This document shows positions 48,831 through 59,628 of a DNA stretch of 64,000 bases, in pieces. Where the stretch lies: NCBI GenBank assembly GCA_018292915.2, contig JACVVK020000498.1, positions 80,001 to 144,000 on the forward strand, written 5' to 3'. The notes beneath the pieces are model-generated. The model did no database searches. It was not told the origin of the DNA and saw only the letters and a program-made list of their open reading frames with translations. Source of the stretch: Batillaria attramentaria. Taxonomy: Eukaryota > Mollusca > Gastropoda > Batillariidae. How positions within the stretch are numbered: position 1 is the first letter of the stretch; every line of letters starts with the position of its first letter. Both the position numbers and the translations under genes were made by a program.

Positions 48831-51319
48831 TGATCACTTTTGACCACACCAACGATCCATTTTGCTTTGAATAGCTATTTTCATGCGACAGATGAACAAA
48901 TTTTTCTTTTTCAGAATTAATGGACCACGTTCAGACCTGATTTGAAATTTTGTTTAAGTTTGGAAGAAGTTTCGTGAATGAATCCAAACCGGACCTTCCT
49001 CTAGCAAAGGGTATCCACTGAGAAACGAAGAAGACGTCGAAAGATGAAAAATGAAAAAAAAAGTTCGTCTGGTAGTCCTGCCTATAGCGAGTAGAGCGAA
49101 TTCGGGTTGTAACTTGATGACAGGTTCTCCGCAGTCAGTGGTGGTTCGCGTGTTATCCCGGTAACGGTGACCCGACTGACTAAAGCAGTTCAGGCGAAGT
49201 GTGTCAAGATGTTGGCAACTTTTCCAGAATCCAACCTGAAAACAACCACCAACAGTGGGGAAACAATAGTCGTCTAGTATTAGTGGGTTAAAGAGGTTCA
49301 CGCTGGGAATAATTGGCGAAAGGGGTGAAGCACTTGAAAAGGGTAAGAGGGGTCCTGACTGAGTGTCTGTGCGACCATTAGTAGCTTGGCGACGGATTAC
49401 TGTTCAAGAAACTTGGAGGGACAAACCTTGCAGTCATGTCAAAAACTGTCACGTCCTAGTTCTTATCATAAAATCGGCAATCCTCCCCCTCCCCCATCAT
49501 CAGCCCCCCCCCCCCTCTTTCCCCCGGCAGCCGAGCCTCCATTTTGTTCACCCTTGTTGTGTATGGCAGAGACGGCCATGTTGGTAGCCATACGGGTTCC
49601 AGACTAGAGCCCCATGAAAGGAGGTAGCACACGTGAAACCGATACAATCATACGACGGAAGGTGGAATCAGTCCAGTCAGTGAAGGAAGCAGCCAGTACC
49701 AGAAGGCACCGCATTCCATGGCACTGAATGATCAGGGGATAACTAAAGCCGCCAGTGGGCGAGAATTTCATTACACTGAGCTCACCTGTCAGACTGAATC
49801 TTCAGGCTGATGTTTTGTGCTGGAATTGTTTACTTCACGCGCTTCAGGGATGCGTAAGTGACTGAGTTGTCTCGATTCCAATAAAACCGACTGGAGGTTT
49901 TCTGTAGACTTCAGCCAGATCAGGGATGGTATAGATACAGTATTGCTGTTGTTGTTTGCACGCTCCTGGTGTCTACATTGTACAGTGCAGACATCTCTAT
50001 AGTGTATGTATGCGTGTGCAGTCTTAGTATGCAAAACAGATCCAGAGCGGCAGGTACGATCCGGCCGGCCAGGCTATTCTAGCTAAGACTGTGACAACTG
50101 TTTCGCACAACTATGTTCTGTTGTGTCTTATGAAGGAGTTGGATGTCCCAGGAAATTTACACAGGATTAAAAAAAAAACAACCCAAAACAAAGAAGGTAT
50201 CCTATTTCTTCAAGTTACTGATGTAGTATACTGAGATTGAGATCTTTGGCACGATAAATGCGAAACGTCAAGTGACACAAAGTACTCCTTCACCACTGAA
50301 TTTCCCCGACCTTTTGAGTTTGATGTGACCTTTGGTTGCACGTTGTCTGAGCAGCAGTGTGACATGTAGACGCACTTCCGTATTGCTAACCCTGCCCACA
50401 AAGGTAAATGTCCGACTAACAAAGGACAGGCGGCGTGCTAAATGGTGTAGATGTCACTAACAAAGGAACAGGTTACCCGGCCTCACTGAAACCTCAGCCG
50501 CAGCTGCAAGCTCTGTTGGATTAACGTCCTCAGCCAAAACAGTCGGTCGGTTGTATAGTGTGGATAAGTGATGTGCTGGAATCGGCTGCAGTTTCCTTAG
50601 TCTAATTATTTGATTGTGTAGGGGCTCCGGGCTTCAGTTTCTCGTTGTAGACACAACTACGGTTTCTTAAGAGCGGGAAAAAAAATGTAATTTCAGTTTG
50701 TGAACGATGAGCTGGCGTGGTTTTCTTTCTCAGGATAGTGTGGTTCGGAAAGCACACGATGCACGAATTGTAGTCACCCTTACGTGTGCCCTTTATCGCC
50801 CTTGGGAAACTCTTTTGTTTCGATCGATGTGTAGCGTGTGTCTGGCATTGTCTGTGCCTGTGTAGGAGTTACAGGAATGACTTCTTGTATCCTGCAGTAC
50901 TGCACGTTTTTAGTTTGTAGGGCACTGAGTGAATGCTGCTGTCAGTGTATTGTAGACTTTGTAGTAAACTGTGAGTAGGAAACAATGAAGACAGTTTAGT
51001 TTAAATTAATTTAGATTGTAGTTACATACTGTATTATTTCTCAGTTGCAATGTACGTTTCGTGACAGCCATTTCCAGTGGCCCGACTATTGCCTTCTTCG
51101 GTACTGGTTGTGTTTCTTTCTTGCACGTATGTGTGGCTAGTGTAGATAATTATGTCCAGTTTGGTGGTTCTAGACACGGGCAGCGTGACAGCCGCGAAAC
51201 CCTGTGTCTGGACTATATATATCGACGTAAACTTTGCAGTACCTGTTTCAAAAACTGTTTGTGAGATGGGCTTCTATATCTTTGATTTTGTTTGTGCCTG
51301 TCTCCTGCGCTCCGTCGGC

Positions 51320-51382
51320 TTTTTTTTTTTTATAGTATTCTCTTTGTTTTACTACATGGTGTTTGTTGATTGTGTGTTTCAG
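51320..51382 (+). promoter_or_regulatory. 3' splice acceptor of the large exon
   Basis: A run of 12 T, further T-rich sequence and TGTGTGTTTCAG directly precede the open frame. A CTAC-type branch-point candidate sits about 29 bases before the junction (A at 51354). The assignment rests on consensus and on the frame opening here; an upstream TATAG is a weaker alternative acceptor. Confidence 0.75.
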
Positions 51383-53250
51383 GGTTGTACATCACTAACC
51401 GGCGCCTGCGTATCGAGGTGAAGAGGGAGAGACCGACCAGACCTCACTCTGTAGCAGCCACTACCGACATGGACATTTCGGGGGTCAGCTCCCCGACACA
51501 CGTGCTCACTACACCCTTCCAGTCCCGACCCCACACCCCACCCTCCTCATGGGGCTCCACCCCCAGCAGCCCCGTGGGAGGGGGAGGGGAGGGCGGAGTC
51601 CTGGACGGGTTTGAGTCTCTGTCCCCACGTCCAGGTCACCCTCCCGGACATTCCCGCCTGCCCAGCACGGACAGCGGGATACAGGCGGACGCCGGCTGGG
51701 ACTCTCTCACCCGATCCTACAACAAGACGTTCAGCAAGTCCGGCATGACATCGCCCAGCGTCTCCACCGCTTCCAATGTCAGGACGCTCAGCATTGAGGT
51801 CCTGGGACACAACTCACCCAGAGAGGGAGGGGAGGGGGAGGGTATTGTCAGACAAACGAACGCAGGGATCGGCTCCAGCGTGAGCGGTGGGAGAGTGTTG
51901 AGCCCCACCAGTACAGGCACACACCTCAGTTACATACACACGCCTCCTCCTCACTCTAGGCCTGGAGAGACTGCGTCAGCGGAGCGTGTGATAGTGAGTC
52001 CTGAAAGACCCAGCAACGACCGGGCAATGTCCAGCTCGTTCACATCGTCCTCCACAGCTAGAGTGATGAGTCCTGACAGACCCAGCAACGACCGGGCCAT
52101 GTCCAGCTCTTTCACGTCGTCCTCAGTGAGAGTGATGAGTCCTGAGAGGAAGGCCGGTCCGCTGAACTTAGTGTCCTCCTCCACGCCAGTCATCCCGTCC
52201 AGGTCAGCACACGATATCGCCAGCCCTCAACACTACGGGGACTGGGTGGTGGGTGGCAGGAACAACTTCCCCCCTCACTCCAGGACGAGGCTGGCACAGG
52301 CCGAGTTCAGCTCTGTCTCAGGGCGCGAGAACAGGAGTCCCAACATCGGTCCTGATGTAGGCAGTTCAGGACATGTGTACCGTGGGATGTACCACCAGAA
52401 CGTTTCGCCCCCACGTCTCGCCCAACATCCGCACTATTTCGACCAAGGTTCGCCCCGCCACCCGCACTCCCAGGGTCACAGTCAGGGTAACATTGTCACT
52501 CAGCACTACAGACCCCGGGTCAACCCCGTCCCCACTCGCTTTGTCACCCCCAGGGTACAGGTACCGAGTGGACTACGGCCGGGTACGTACTCGGACCTAG
52601 GCTCGGGCAGGGCTGGAGCTTTCTATTCACATCGCCCTGCAGTAGTTTCTGTGCCAATTTCTTACGGATCCACAGGACCTAGTTCTCAAGGCTTTAAAGC
52701 ATCTATTTCACAAGGGATGAAGGAGCTTAGTCATCACGAAGCCATAGTGTCGACTTCTTCAGGAGTAACGACCACGTCTTCAGTAGCTAGAGGACCTACT
52801 AGTGTCACAAGTTCCATATCCAGAAGTAAAATGTCGCCCACCCTGCTACGTGACTCGCTGAGAGGGAAGGTCCCTACGTCACTGTCTCCCACAGGCGTCG
52901 TGCACAACATCCCCATCAAACACGTGGACACGTGCAGTGCCTGCCTCAAGACACCGTCAGCAGGACCGGAGACGATCAGTGTGTGTACCGGACTCCAGAC
53001 AGCCGGGTCTGCACAACCATCTGCCGCGTTGAGCAAGGACAGTGTGACGTCAGGAGTGTCTCCAAGTGGGGCGGGTCCCCAGGGTGGTTCTCAACCACAG
53101 GACGGCGTGCTCAAGTTGAAAGAGGGATCTCACGAGCCGGGGCAGGTGGGACAGAGGAACGTACCGATACTCGATCTCCGCAAGGAAGTACCATGGAAGG
53201 AACGTCGCTCGCGCATAGACTCTGCTCTGTCCTGGCTGAGAAACGAACTG
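51383..53250 (+). CDS. Large internal coding exon of a FAM167-like protein (partial gene)
   Basis: A single frame stays open for 1868 bp between a pyrimidine-rich tract ending in TTTCAG and the donor CTG|GTAAGT. The acceptor is phase 1 (the exon opens with the last two bases of a codon) and the donor is phase 0. The encoded 622 or so residues begin LYITNRRLRIEVKRERP, then become Ser/Pro/Arg/Gly-rich and probably disordered. Residues 206-252 hold two near-identical units around SPERPSNDRAMSSSFTSSS. A CSAC motif lies near residue 517. The end, residues 608-623, reads RRSRIDSALSWLRNEL, resembling the ALxWLRxEL core that starts the conserved helical region of FAM167 (DIORA) proteins, whose molecular role is poorly defined. 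The vertebrate members are about 200 residues, so this form is much longer. Codon choice is mostly GC-ending, unlike the flanks. An internal Met (51469) could serve as an alternative start. That it is coding is near certain; the family is a recall-based inference from a short motif. Confidence 0.9.
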
Positions 53251-53256
53251 GTAAGT
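53251..53256 (+). promoter_or_regulatory. 5' splice donor of the large exon
   Basis: The sequence GTAAGT matches the metazoan U1 consensus exactly. Reading through it meets a stop within seven codons, so the open frame ends where the donor predicts. The junction falls between codons, just after the WLRNEL motif. Confidence 0.85.
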
Positions 53257-54084
53257 ACTTTTTCCCCCTAGGTGTTGACATCAGTTTTGCTGAATGGTGA
53301 GACATTTACAGTGCATTTTTTGTTGTTGTTGTTGTTGTCAATATATGTAATGGTAGTTACATTATGAAGGTTTGTGTTGTGGTTACATTATGAAGCGTTA
53401 CGTCATCAAGGGTTAATTTCAAAGGGTTACATTGTGAAGGATAATGAAGGGTGTGCGGTGACAGTTTTAGTACGTGGAGTCCTGCCAGTGTGGGTCTGTA
53501 GTCCCGAGGGTCTCACCGGCAATGGCTCACGTAGTTCTGTCATCTGGATATGATCTGGACAGAAATATCTGGCGGACTGCCAGAAGGTTCCTTCATTCAC
53601 GTGCTGTTGCACCCTCCCCCCCCCCACACACACACACGAGAGAGAGAGAGAGAGAGAGAGAGCTAGTTTGGTTGTTCCGGGCTTTGCGTGTCATCATGGA
53701 ATGAACTGCTCGCCAATTTCCATATCGGAATTGAATTTCCAGTATCACCCATACCTGAAAGTGATTACGGCCTGCCAGTGCTGCTTCGAGACTGAATCAA
53801 ATGTCACGGCGCCAATTTCAGGCTGCTTTTTGTCACCTACCGATTTTTTTTTTGTCTTGCATTGGGAAGGTTTCGCTTCGGTTGGCGAGAAAACCAATTG
53901 ATCCCATTTTGCGATTGATTGTCGATGTGATAGACGCATCTCTCAGTCATTCTAATATCCGGTGTGTGAGTGCTGCACTTACTGAACTCTTATTTCACTT
54001 CAGACATCACGAGACTCACGTAACATGACATTATGTACGTCTCAGTCTTACTACTAGAGCTCAGCAAAGTTCAACCGTTAGGAT

Positions 54085-54185
54085 TAAGGTTAGGGTTAGG
54101 GTTACCTCATGGCAGTTCAGTTGTGCAGTCGCTGTGCCGTTGTGCGTTTACACGGGGTGCAAATGACCCTAGACGGTTAGTCGAA
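54085..54185 (+). repeat. Dispersed repeat module R4b, copy 2, with telomere-like hexamers
   Basis: Begins AAGGTTAGGGTTAGGGTTACC, then GTGCAAATGACCCTAGACGG, matching 4705-4850. It sits just upstream of R4 copy 4, so the two may be parts of one longer element. Confidence 0.55.
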
Positions 54186-54207
54186 CTTTTCACCTGTTTA
54201 ACTCAAT

Positions 54208-54450
54208 CCTACCAAGTAAGTTTGCGGTTGTGCATCAGTGGCTTCATTAAAACCATCATAATTAATTTATGTCTTCTGGATTTAAACCTGGCTTAGTGGG
54301 AGTGTTTAGTTTGATTATACTCGTGTTTGCTGCAGTAAGAGCCCTCAAGGAGCCGTTAGTCTTGCCTGATTTTCGCATACAGGGCCAAAACCGAAAAAGA
54401 GTATCAAAGAAACCTGGGACACTCGTGCACGGTAGACAGTGTGCTAACTT
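54208..54450 (+). mobile_element. 235-bp dispersed repeat family (R4), copy 4, in the downstream intron
   Basis: Full-length copy 3' of the large exon, with the shared CTACCAAGTAAGTTTG start and the CAGGGCCAAAACCGAAAAAG block. The 153-codon open frame across it is explained by the repeat. Confidence 0.75.
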
Positions 54451-55065
54451 TTGGCTGGATGATGGCGAACAATATGTACCAGCCTTTGCTGCATGCCGTG
54501 TACTCAAGTTCACCGGAAGACAAGTCAGCCAGACCATAGACAATACACGGAACTGTACAATCTCTGTCAGTCCAGACGTGGGTTTGTTAGTTTTCAAATA
54601 CGAATTTCAGGTTACCTTGACACCCCAACCAACTTCACAGACATTTCCAAAACCCACTGGCCATATTTTACATCAGTTCAGCCAAAAAAACATAGCGTTG
54701 GTTATATCTGTGACGTCAGTACATGTTTAGCGCATGTCTGAGCAACAAACGTGCAAATGCCAGCCGGCAGATGTAGGAATGTTAGAGAAGGTATGATGAC
54801 GACACCATCAGGGAAGGGAAGCTGGTATTGGCAGCAGCTCTGAGCCTGCACCGGCACTTCTTACACTGTCCGCCGACAACACCCCCTACCGGTCCGATGA
54901 TGTAATACAAACATCTCCACTTGGTCTAACATTAAGGTCTGCGGGCCTATTGAAATGTTTACACGGTTATGACAGAAAACATGCGAGCTGTTTTGGCAAC
55001 TCGTGCTCTTTTCTTTGGGGCTGCTGGGTTATTTTTAACTAACGTCTCTGTTCCTTCCGGTAGGC

Positions 55066-55069
<4 letters not shown>

Positions 55070-55103
<34 letters not shown>

Positions 55104-55111
55104 TGTGTGTT
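55070..55111. repeat. (GA)n microsatellite
   Basis: About 31 bp GA followed by GTGTGTGTGT. Confidence 0.95.
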
Positions 55112-55219
55112 TCGACTATTGTATCTCTACCGTCTACCTACTTTCTACCTACTTGATTGTGACGTGTCGCCTACAGATTCTGAACAAAATACACCCACAT
55201 CGGCCACACCCAACAGCTT

Positions 55220-55340
55220 GTTTAACTAATTTCGTACCTCGCACTATGTTTCCAAGATCTTTGCTTTTCCCTTCTTTCGCTTTTAGCCATGTATGCGAGA
55301 ATAAGACAAGAGTGACGGTTCTTTAACGGCTCTTTTGCCA
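55220..55340 (-). mobile_element. 235-bp dispersed repeat family (R4), truncated copy 5
   Basis: Only the distal half is present, inverted. On the reverse strand it keeps GAGCCGTTAAAGAACCGT and the ACGAAATTAGTTAAAC end, more diverged than other copies. Confidence 0.55.
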
Positions 55341-56606
55341 GGGAGAACGCTTTGGATACATGCTCTGTTTGATAGGTCTGGATTTTTTTGTTGTTGTTGT
55401 TGTCGTCTATATGTTGGAGAGAAGGCGGCAAATATTGACGGTTCCTGAAGCCGCCATTTAGGTGTTTATAGGCATGGGTAGTGAAGAAGGGTCTGGCGAA
55501 AGTTATGATGATTTGGTTGATAGTTGATAGTTGAGAACCAGAAATTGACAATTAAGGAAAGAGGAAGACCTGTGTGGGGTTTCAACACCAAGATGACAGT
55601 GAATACTACTGACTGCCTCACTACTGCTGTGTCCTGCTGTGTCCGTGTAACCTCCAAGCTTCTCACCATTCTCATTTACGGTATTTCCAAGTGATCAGCA
55701 CTACCTTGTCTATCGATCCTGTTGCTGGTGCTGGCACCTCACCTGCAGGAAAAGGGTACGTTTGGTGGTGGTGGAGGGGGGGGGGGGGAGAGGTTCTATC
55801 ACATTACCGATCTCAAATGTATTGGTATGCTGCCTGTAAGCTGCAGTCCTACAGGTATCCTTCCCGCCATATCCTCGCAAGCACCGTGTTCGCTTAGCCG
55901 AGATACCTCGCTCAATTAGTAGGTATTTGCGCGGTCTTCACAACAGAAACTGACATTACTCTCTGGTGTCGAAGAATTATTACCAAGGACCGTTTCAAGA
56001 CTAGTTTTTGGCCCGCTGTTGTGTTCTTGTTCTGACAAATAGAAGTTTTCTGGCACTGAAAACGCTTACAACCAAACAGAAGTGCTCGACGTAGTGTAAT
56101 TCATGGTAGCAAAGTTATCCCCTCCGTGTCCTTTGTTCTTTCCCCCACCCCAAAGGCGCCGTGAGCATGCAGCAGGCATGGAAAGTTTTGTTGTTGTTGT
56201 TTTTTCGCGCCAATCATCGTCATTATCGAAATTTGTTCTTGTGGCAAAATTACCTCCCCTTAAATCCCTCGCTGCGCATGAATGAACTCCTAACCCCAGT
56301 CACATGGCTAAAAGGTCGAGGTCGTACCTTTAGCTAAGCCAAGATTTATCTGGCTTGGTACCTGAGTTAGACTAATAAACCTCTGAAGATGAGAATGTCT
56401 ACAGAACTTGCCTTCAGAGAACTCAGTGTGCAGTGGCAGGACCCAAGGCAATGTGTGGTGAAAATCGAACAGTAGCGAATATAGAGATCAGTGTACACGG
56501 CCACAAGGAGTGTTTTGCAACCAGACGACAAGTTGCTGCCGGCTGATTGGAGTGACTTCTGAAGTTTGCTGGGGCATTGCTGGCTTTGATTGCGGCGTTG
56601 GTGTCA

Positions 56607-56608
<2 letters not shown>

Positions 56609-56658
<50 letters not shown>

Positions 56659-56677
56659 CGTGTGTGTGTGTGTGTGC

Positions 56678-56713
<36 letters not shown>

Positions 56714-56730
56714 ACGCCGGCGCGCGCGCG
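56609..56730. repeat. (GT)n with a terminal GCGC block
   Basis: GT tract with CC interruptions, ending GCACGCCGGCGCGCGCGCG. Confidence 0.95.
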
Positions 56731-57261
56731 TTTTGGCTCAAGGAAAACTGCACTGGAATTTATAGTTTTCCCTGAAGACTAACGCTCCTACAAACAAATG
56801 GCACCTCCTTACCACCCCGGGAGAAACACTCAACGTGCCATGACATTCCTGGCAAGAGCGTCTGTCGGTGCGCGCGTTACTTTCACATTTGCTTCTTTCC
56901 CCTCTTTCAGCAAATACGCATTATCCTCATTCTGCCCACACCCGCTAAATTTGTTTTCTCTGAACCGATTACGCATAAATCAGTAGACGAGGCATACGAA
57001 AGGAAAACAACAGCAATAACTTACAGCTAGTAGAAAAACAACAGGAACAGCAGCTAGAACTGACACAACCAGCAACAGCAGGAACAAGCTTCAAGCGCAT
57101 AGCAACAGAATCATACCCCCCCCCCCCCCACACACACACACACACTGACACACAACAACAACAACAACAGCGTAGTGGTTCGAAGTGTTATTCGAACAAG
57201 CATATTTCTGCAATCTCCACTAACCTCTTTTATGTATACAGATTGCAATGTGCATCCCCCC

Positions 57262-57412
57262 AAACAACAACAACAACAACAACAAAACAAAAAACTTGAA
57301 CAAACAACAAATTAAGAATGAATTAAAACAGAAGAAATAATAAGACAGTATTCATGATCTGGTGGTGAAATTGGGGCGAGGTGCGTGGGAGGGTGTTGTG
57401 GCTTGGTGTAAG
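57262..57412 (-). mobile_element. SINE-C 3' fragment with A/C-rich tail
   Basis: Shares TTCATGATCTGGTGGTGAAA through GAGGGTGTTGTGGCTT with 60975-61030, and an A-rich (CAA)n/(CAAA) tail lies on the same side in both. Confidence 0.55.
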
Positions 57413-58015
57413 GAGAGGGGAAGGGGGATGCTGGGGGGGGGGGGGGGGGCTATGGCGTTGGTGATGATAGATGCATTGTACTGGGTTACTGGACTAGCGA
57501 GGCAGAAGGAGGGTGAGACACAAAACAGTGTTTCCAGAGCACTTTGCGGTAATGAAGTGACCCACGCTGTATCGACCCAAGCCATACAGCCCGTGCATTA
57601 AAAATGATGGATGTCGTGTGGAGGCCACGTTATTGACTGCCACATAAATATGATCAAGCGGAGAGGTGAAAAGTGTGGCTCTTTTTCAGAGCCAGTGAGA
57701 AATAATGGACAGTCGCCTTGTGTTTTGTCTAGTATGCGCGTCTGGGCGACAGCCCGGCCTGATGGTAGGCAATATTGAGTGAGGCCAAGGCTTCATCTGT
57801 TATAGTTGAAAGCAATCTGGTATCTTTGTAAAGAGGACAGAAATAGCAGCGACAGCCGTTTCAATTCAGCTGATGTCAATGCCATTTTTAGAGTAATTCC
57901 ACGAAGAATGCTTGAGGCAAAGGCTGCATTTCTTTTTATGTTGGTATTTGGTATTGGGGTATATTGTATTTTCCTATGGTAAGAGAAATTTCAGCTGTTG
58001 ATCCCCCCCCCCACA

Positions 58016-58322
58016 CACACACACCATCCCCTGGTCCAGCGGCACTATGTTGTTTTTCTTTAATCTGCATGCACGTTGTGTCACTGTTTTTCATTTCACG
58101 GCCCCTTCCGTATGGAATTGGATCTTTGACGTGCACGTTGATATTTATGCGTGCATGTGTACACGCAGGTAAGACACTCCACTGGCCAGGCACCGCGAAC
58201 ATGTCAGCGTGTGAATTTGACGCGAGCTTACTCGATCTCAAACCAGATTTCTGCCTATAAGGGGATTCGAACCCTGGCACCTCAAGATCTTCAGACCGGA
58301 CGCTTTTCATTATGAGCCCCCA
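58016..58322 (-). mobile_element. SINE-C (tRNA-like head), inverted copy
   Basis: The reverse strand opens GGGGGCTCATAATGAAAAGC and carries a B box GGGTTCGAATCCCC (complement 58261-58274). The body ends with CGTGCATGCAG and GCCGCTGGACC. The distal part is shared with 60884-61098. The head is of a different tRNA type from SINE-A and SINE-B. Confidence 0.65.
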
Positions 58323-58324
58323 AC

Positions 58325-58373
58325 CCCCCCCCCCCCCCCCCAAAAAAAAAAAAAAAAAAGAAAAAAAAAAAGG

Positions 58374-58418
<45 letters not shown>

Positions 58419-58470
58419 GTGTAGAGAGAGAGAGAGAGAGAGAGAGTAGAGAGAGAGAGAGAGAGAGTAC
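58325..58470. repeat. Poly-C, poly-A, (GT)n, (GA)n compound tract
   Basis: Starts right at the head end of the inverted SINE-C: about 17 C, about 28 A with one G, then GT and GA tracts. Confidence 0.9.
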
Positions 58471-58810
58471 ATTGGGGGGTGGGGGTGGGGCGGGGCGGGG
58501 GGATAAATGTCGGCTGTTCCATAGATCGGGATGATTCATGGTTTCTGATCCAGCCATTTTTCCGCTCCAGACAGGAGCATGTCCTGTGGGATGGCTGCTT
58601 CTGACCGTACTATACGGCCTGTTTTCACTGGCAGCCGCACTGTCTGTACTAACACATTGTATGTTGAATAGCCTGACCACGTCTGGTCTGGTGATGTGAC
58701 CCAAGCTATACATGGTCTCAAGGGACGGCGTCTTCCAGCACACACTGATAGCGAAATTCTTCTGTGATGTCTTGGAAAGGATTCAACGTCCGGTAGATTG
58801 TACGAAAGAT

Positions 58811-58982
58811 TGGTTGCTTGGGTACTTAGCGTCCTTTTCTTACCACAGACGGTTGTAATCAAAGACGAGGAAACGAGGGGAAATAAAAGCCAGCACAAAT
58901 AGTTGGCTCAAAGCCAGGAGTCGAACTCAGGACCCGAGCATTGAAAGCCCAACACTCTACCACCTCGGCGATCCCAGCTCCC
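58811..58982 (-). mobile_element. SINE-A, diverged inverted copy
   Basis: The head complement GAGTCGAACTCAGGACCCGA and the body motif AGCACAAATAGTTGG are recognisable, but many positions differ from 19033, suggesting an older insertion. Confidence 0.65.
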
Positions 58983-59120
58983 TTGTAGGAGAGAAAAGCA
59001 GTCGAATTTTTTTTGTCAGGGATTTTGTCCCAGTTCCATTGTAGGAGGGAAACACAGTCCTGCAGTGAAGTGTGTCTAAAATTTAAGACTAATCGAAAAA
59101 AATTTGTCAGGGATTTTGTC
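58983..59120. repeat. Imperfect tandem duplication beside SINE-A
   Basis: Two units start TTGTAGGAG-GAAA and end TTTGTCAGGGATTTTGTC (58983-59029 and 59039-59120). They differ by an indel of about 35 bp. Confidence 0.7.
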
Positions 59121-59447
59121 ATTCAGCAATAAAGTCTCGTTTTGTGTCCCCTACGCCGGCTGTTGAGCGCCAGTCAGAAAGGGCCAAGCACGCTCCCGAC
59201 AGTTACTGAGTTTTATGATGCATCTAGTTTTATGGCACCTTTTTCTCTGCACAAATGTGACAGATCGTCATTCGTGCCACTGCGACAGTCCTTATGACAG
59301 TTCTGTCACGATTACCCAGTTAAAGATTTGAGAATAATCCCTCCCCGGTCGGAAAATACTAAACTACTGAGGTCGTGTCTTTAGGCAGGGATCGGTTTTC
59401 GTCACGGAGTTTTGGATTTCACCCGGTCACATCCGGGGGGGATGTGG

Positions 59448-59628
59448 GGTGGAGCACGATATTTGAACGGGAGATCTTGGGACTTTCAGCGCTCGGGTCT
59501 CGAGTTCCATTCCTGGCTTGCAGCCATATCATATTTGCGCCGGGTTTTTCCTGGTTGTCCCGTCTTTGATATCACCCGCACGTGGTGGAAAAGAATGTTA
59601 GACCCCTACCCCCCCCCCCTCCCTCCAC
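59448..59628 (+). mobile_element. SINE-A, diverged direct copy
   Basis: Keeps CGCTCGGGTCTCGAGTTCCA, CCCGTCTTTGATATCACCCG and GGTGGAAAAGAATGTTAGAC in order. The A-box region is degraded. Confidence 0.65.

Larger units (their letters stand above)
45685..51382 (+). other. Putative 5' intron of the FAM167-like gene
   Basis: Ends at the well-supported acceptor at 51383; the left limit is conditional on the 45672 exon being real. It contains a poly-G run near 46430, an AC tract, the 31-bp minisatellite and TIR element copy 4. Confidence 0.35.

Noticed and set aside
54086..54105. Telomere or interstitial telomeric array
   Set aside because: Only about two and a half TTAGGG-like units; it belongs to a dispersed module also present at 4705.
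54269..54730. 153-codon frame downstream of the large exon
   Set aside because: Its first half lies inside the R4 dispersed repeat and the rest has no recognisable domain; it lacks the FAM167 helical continuation.
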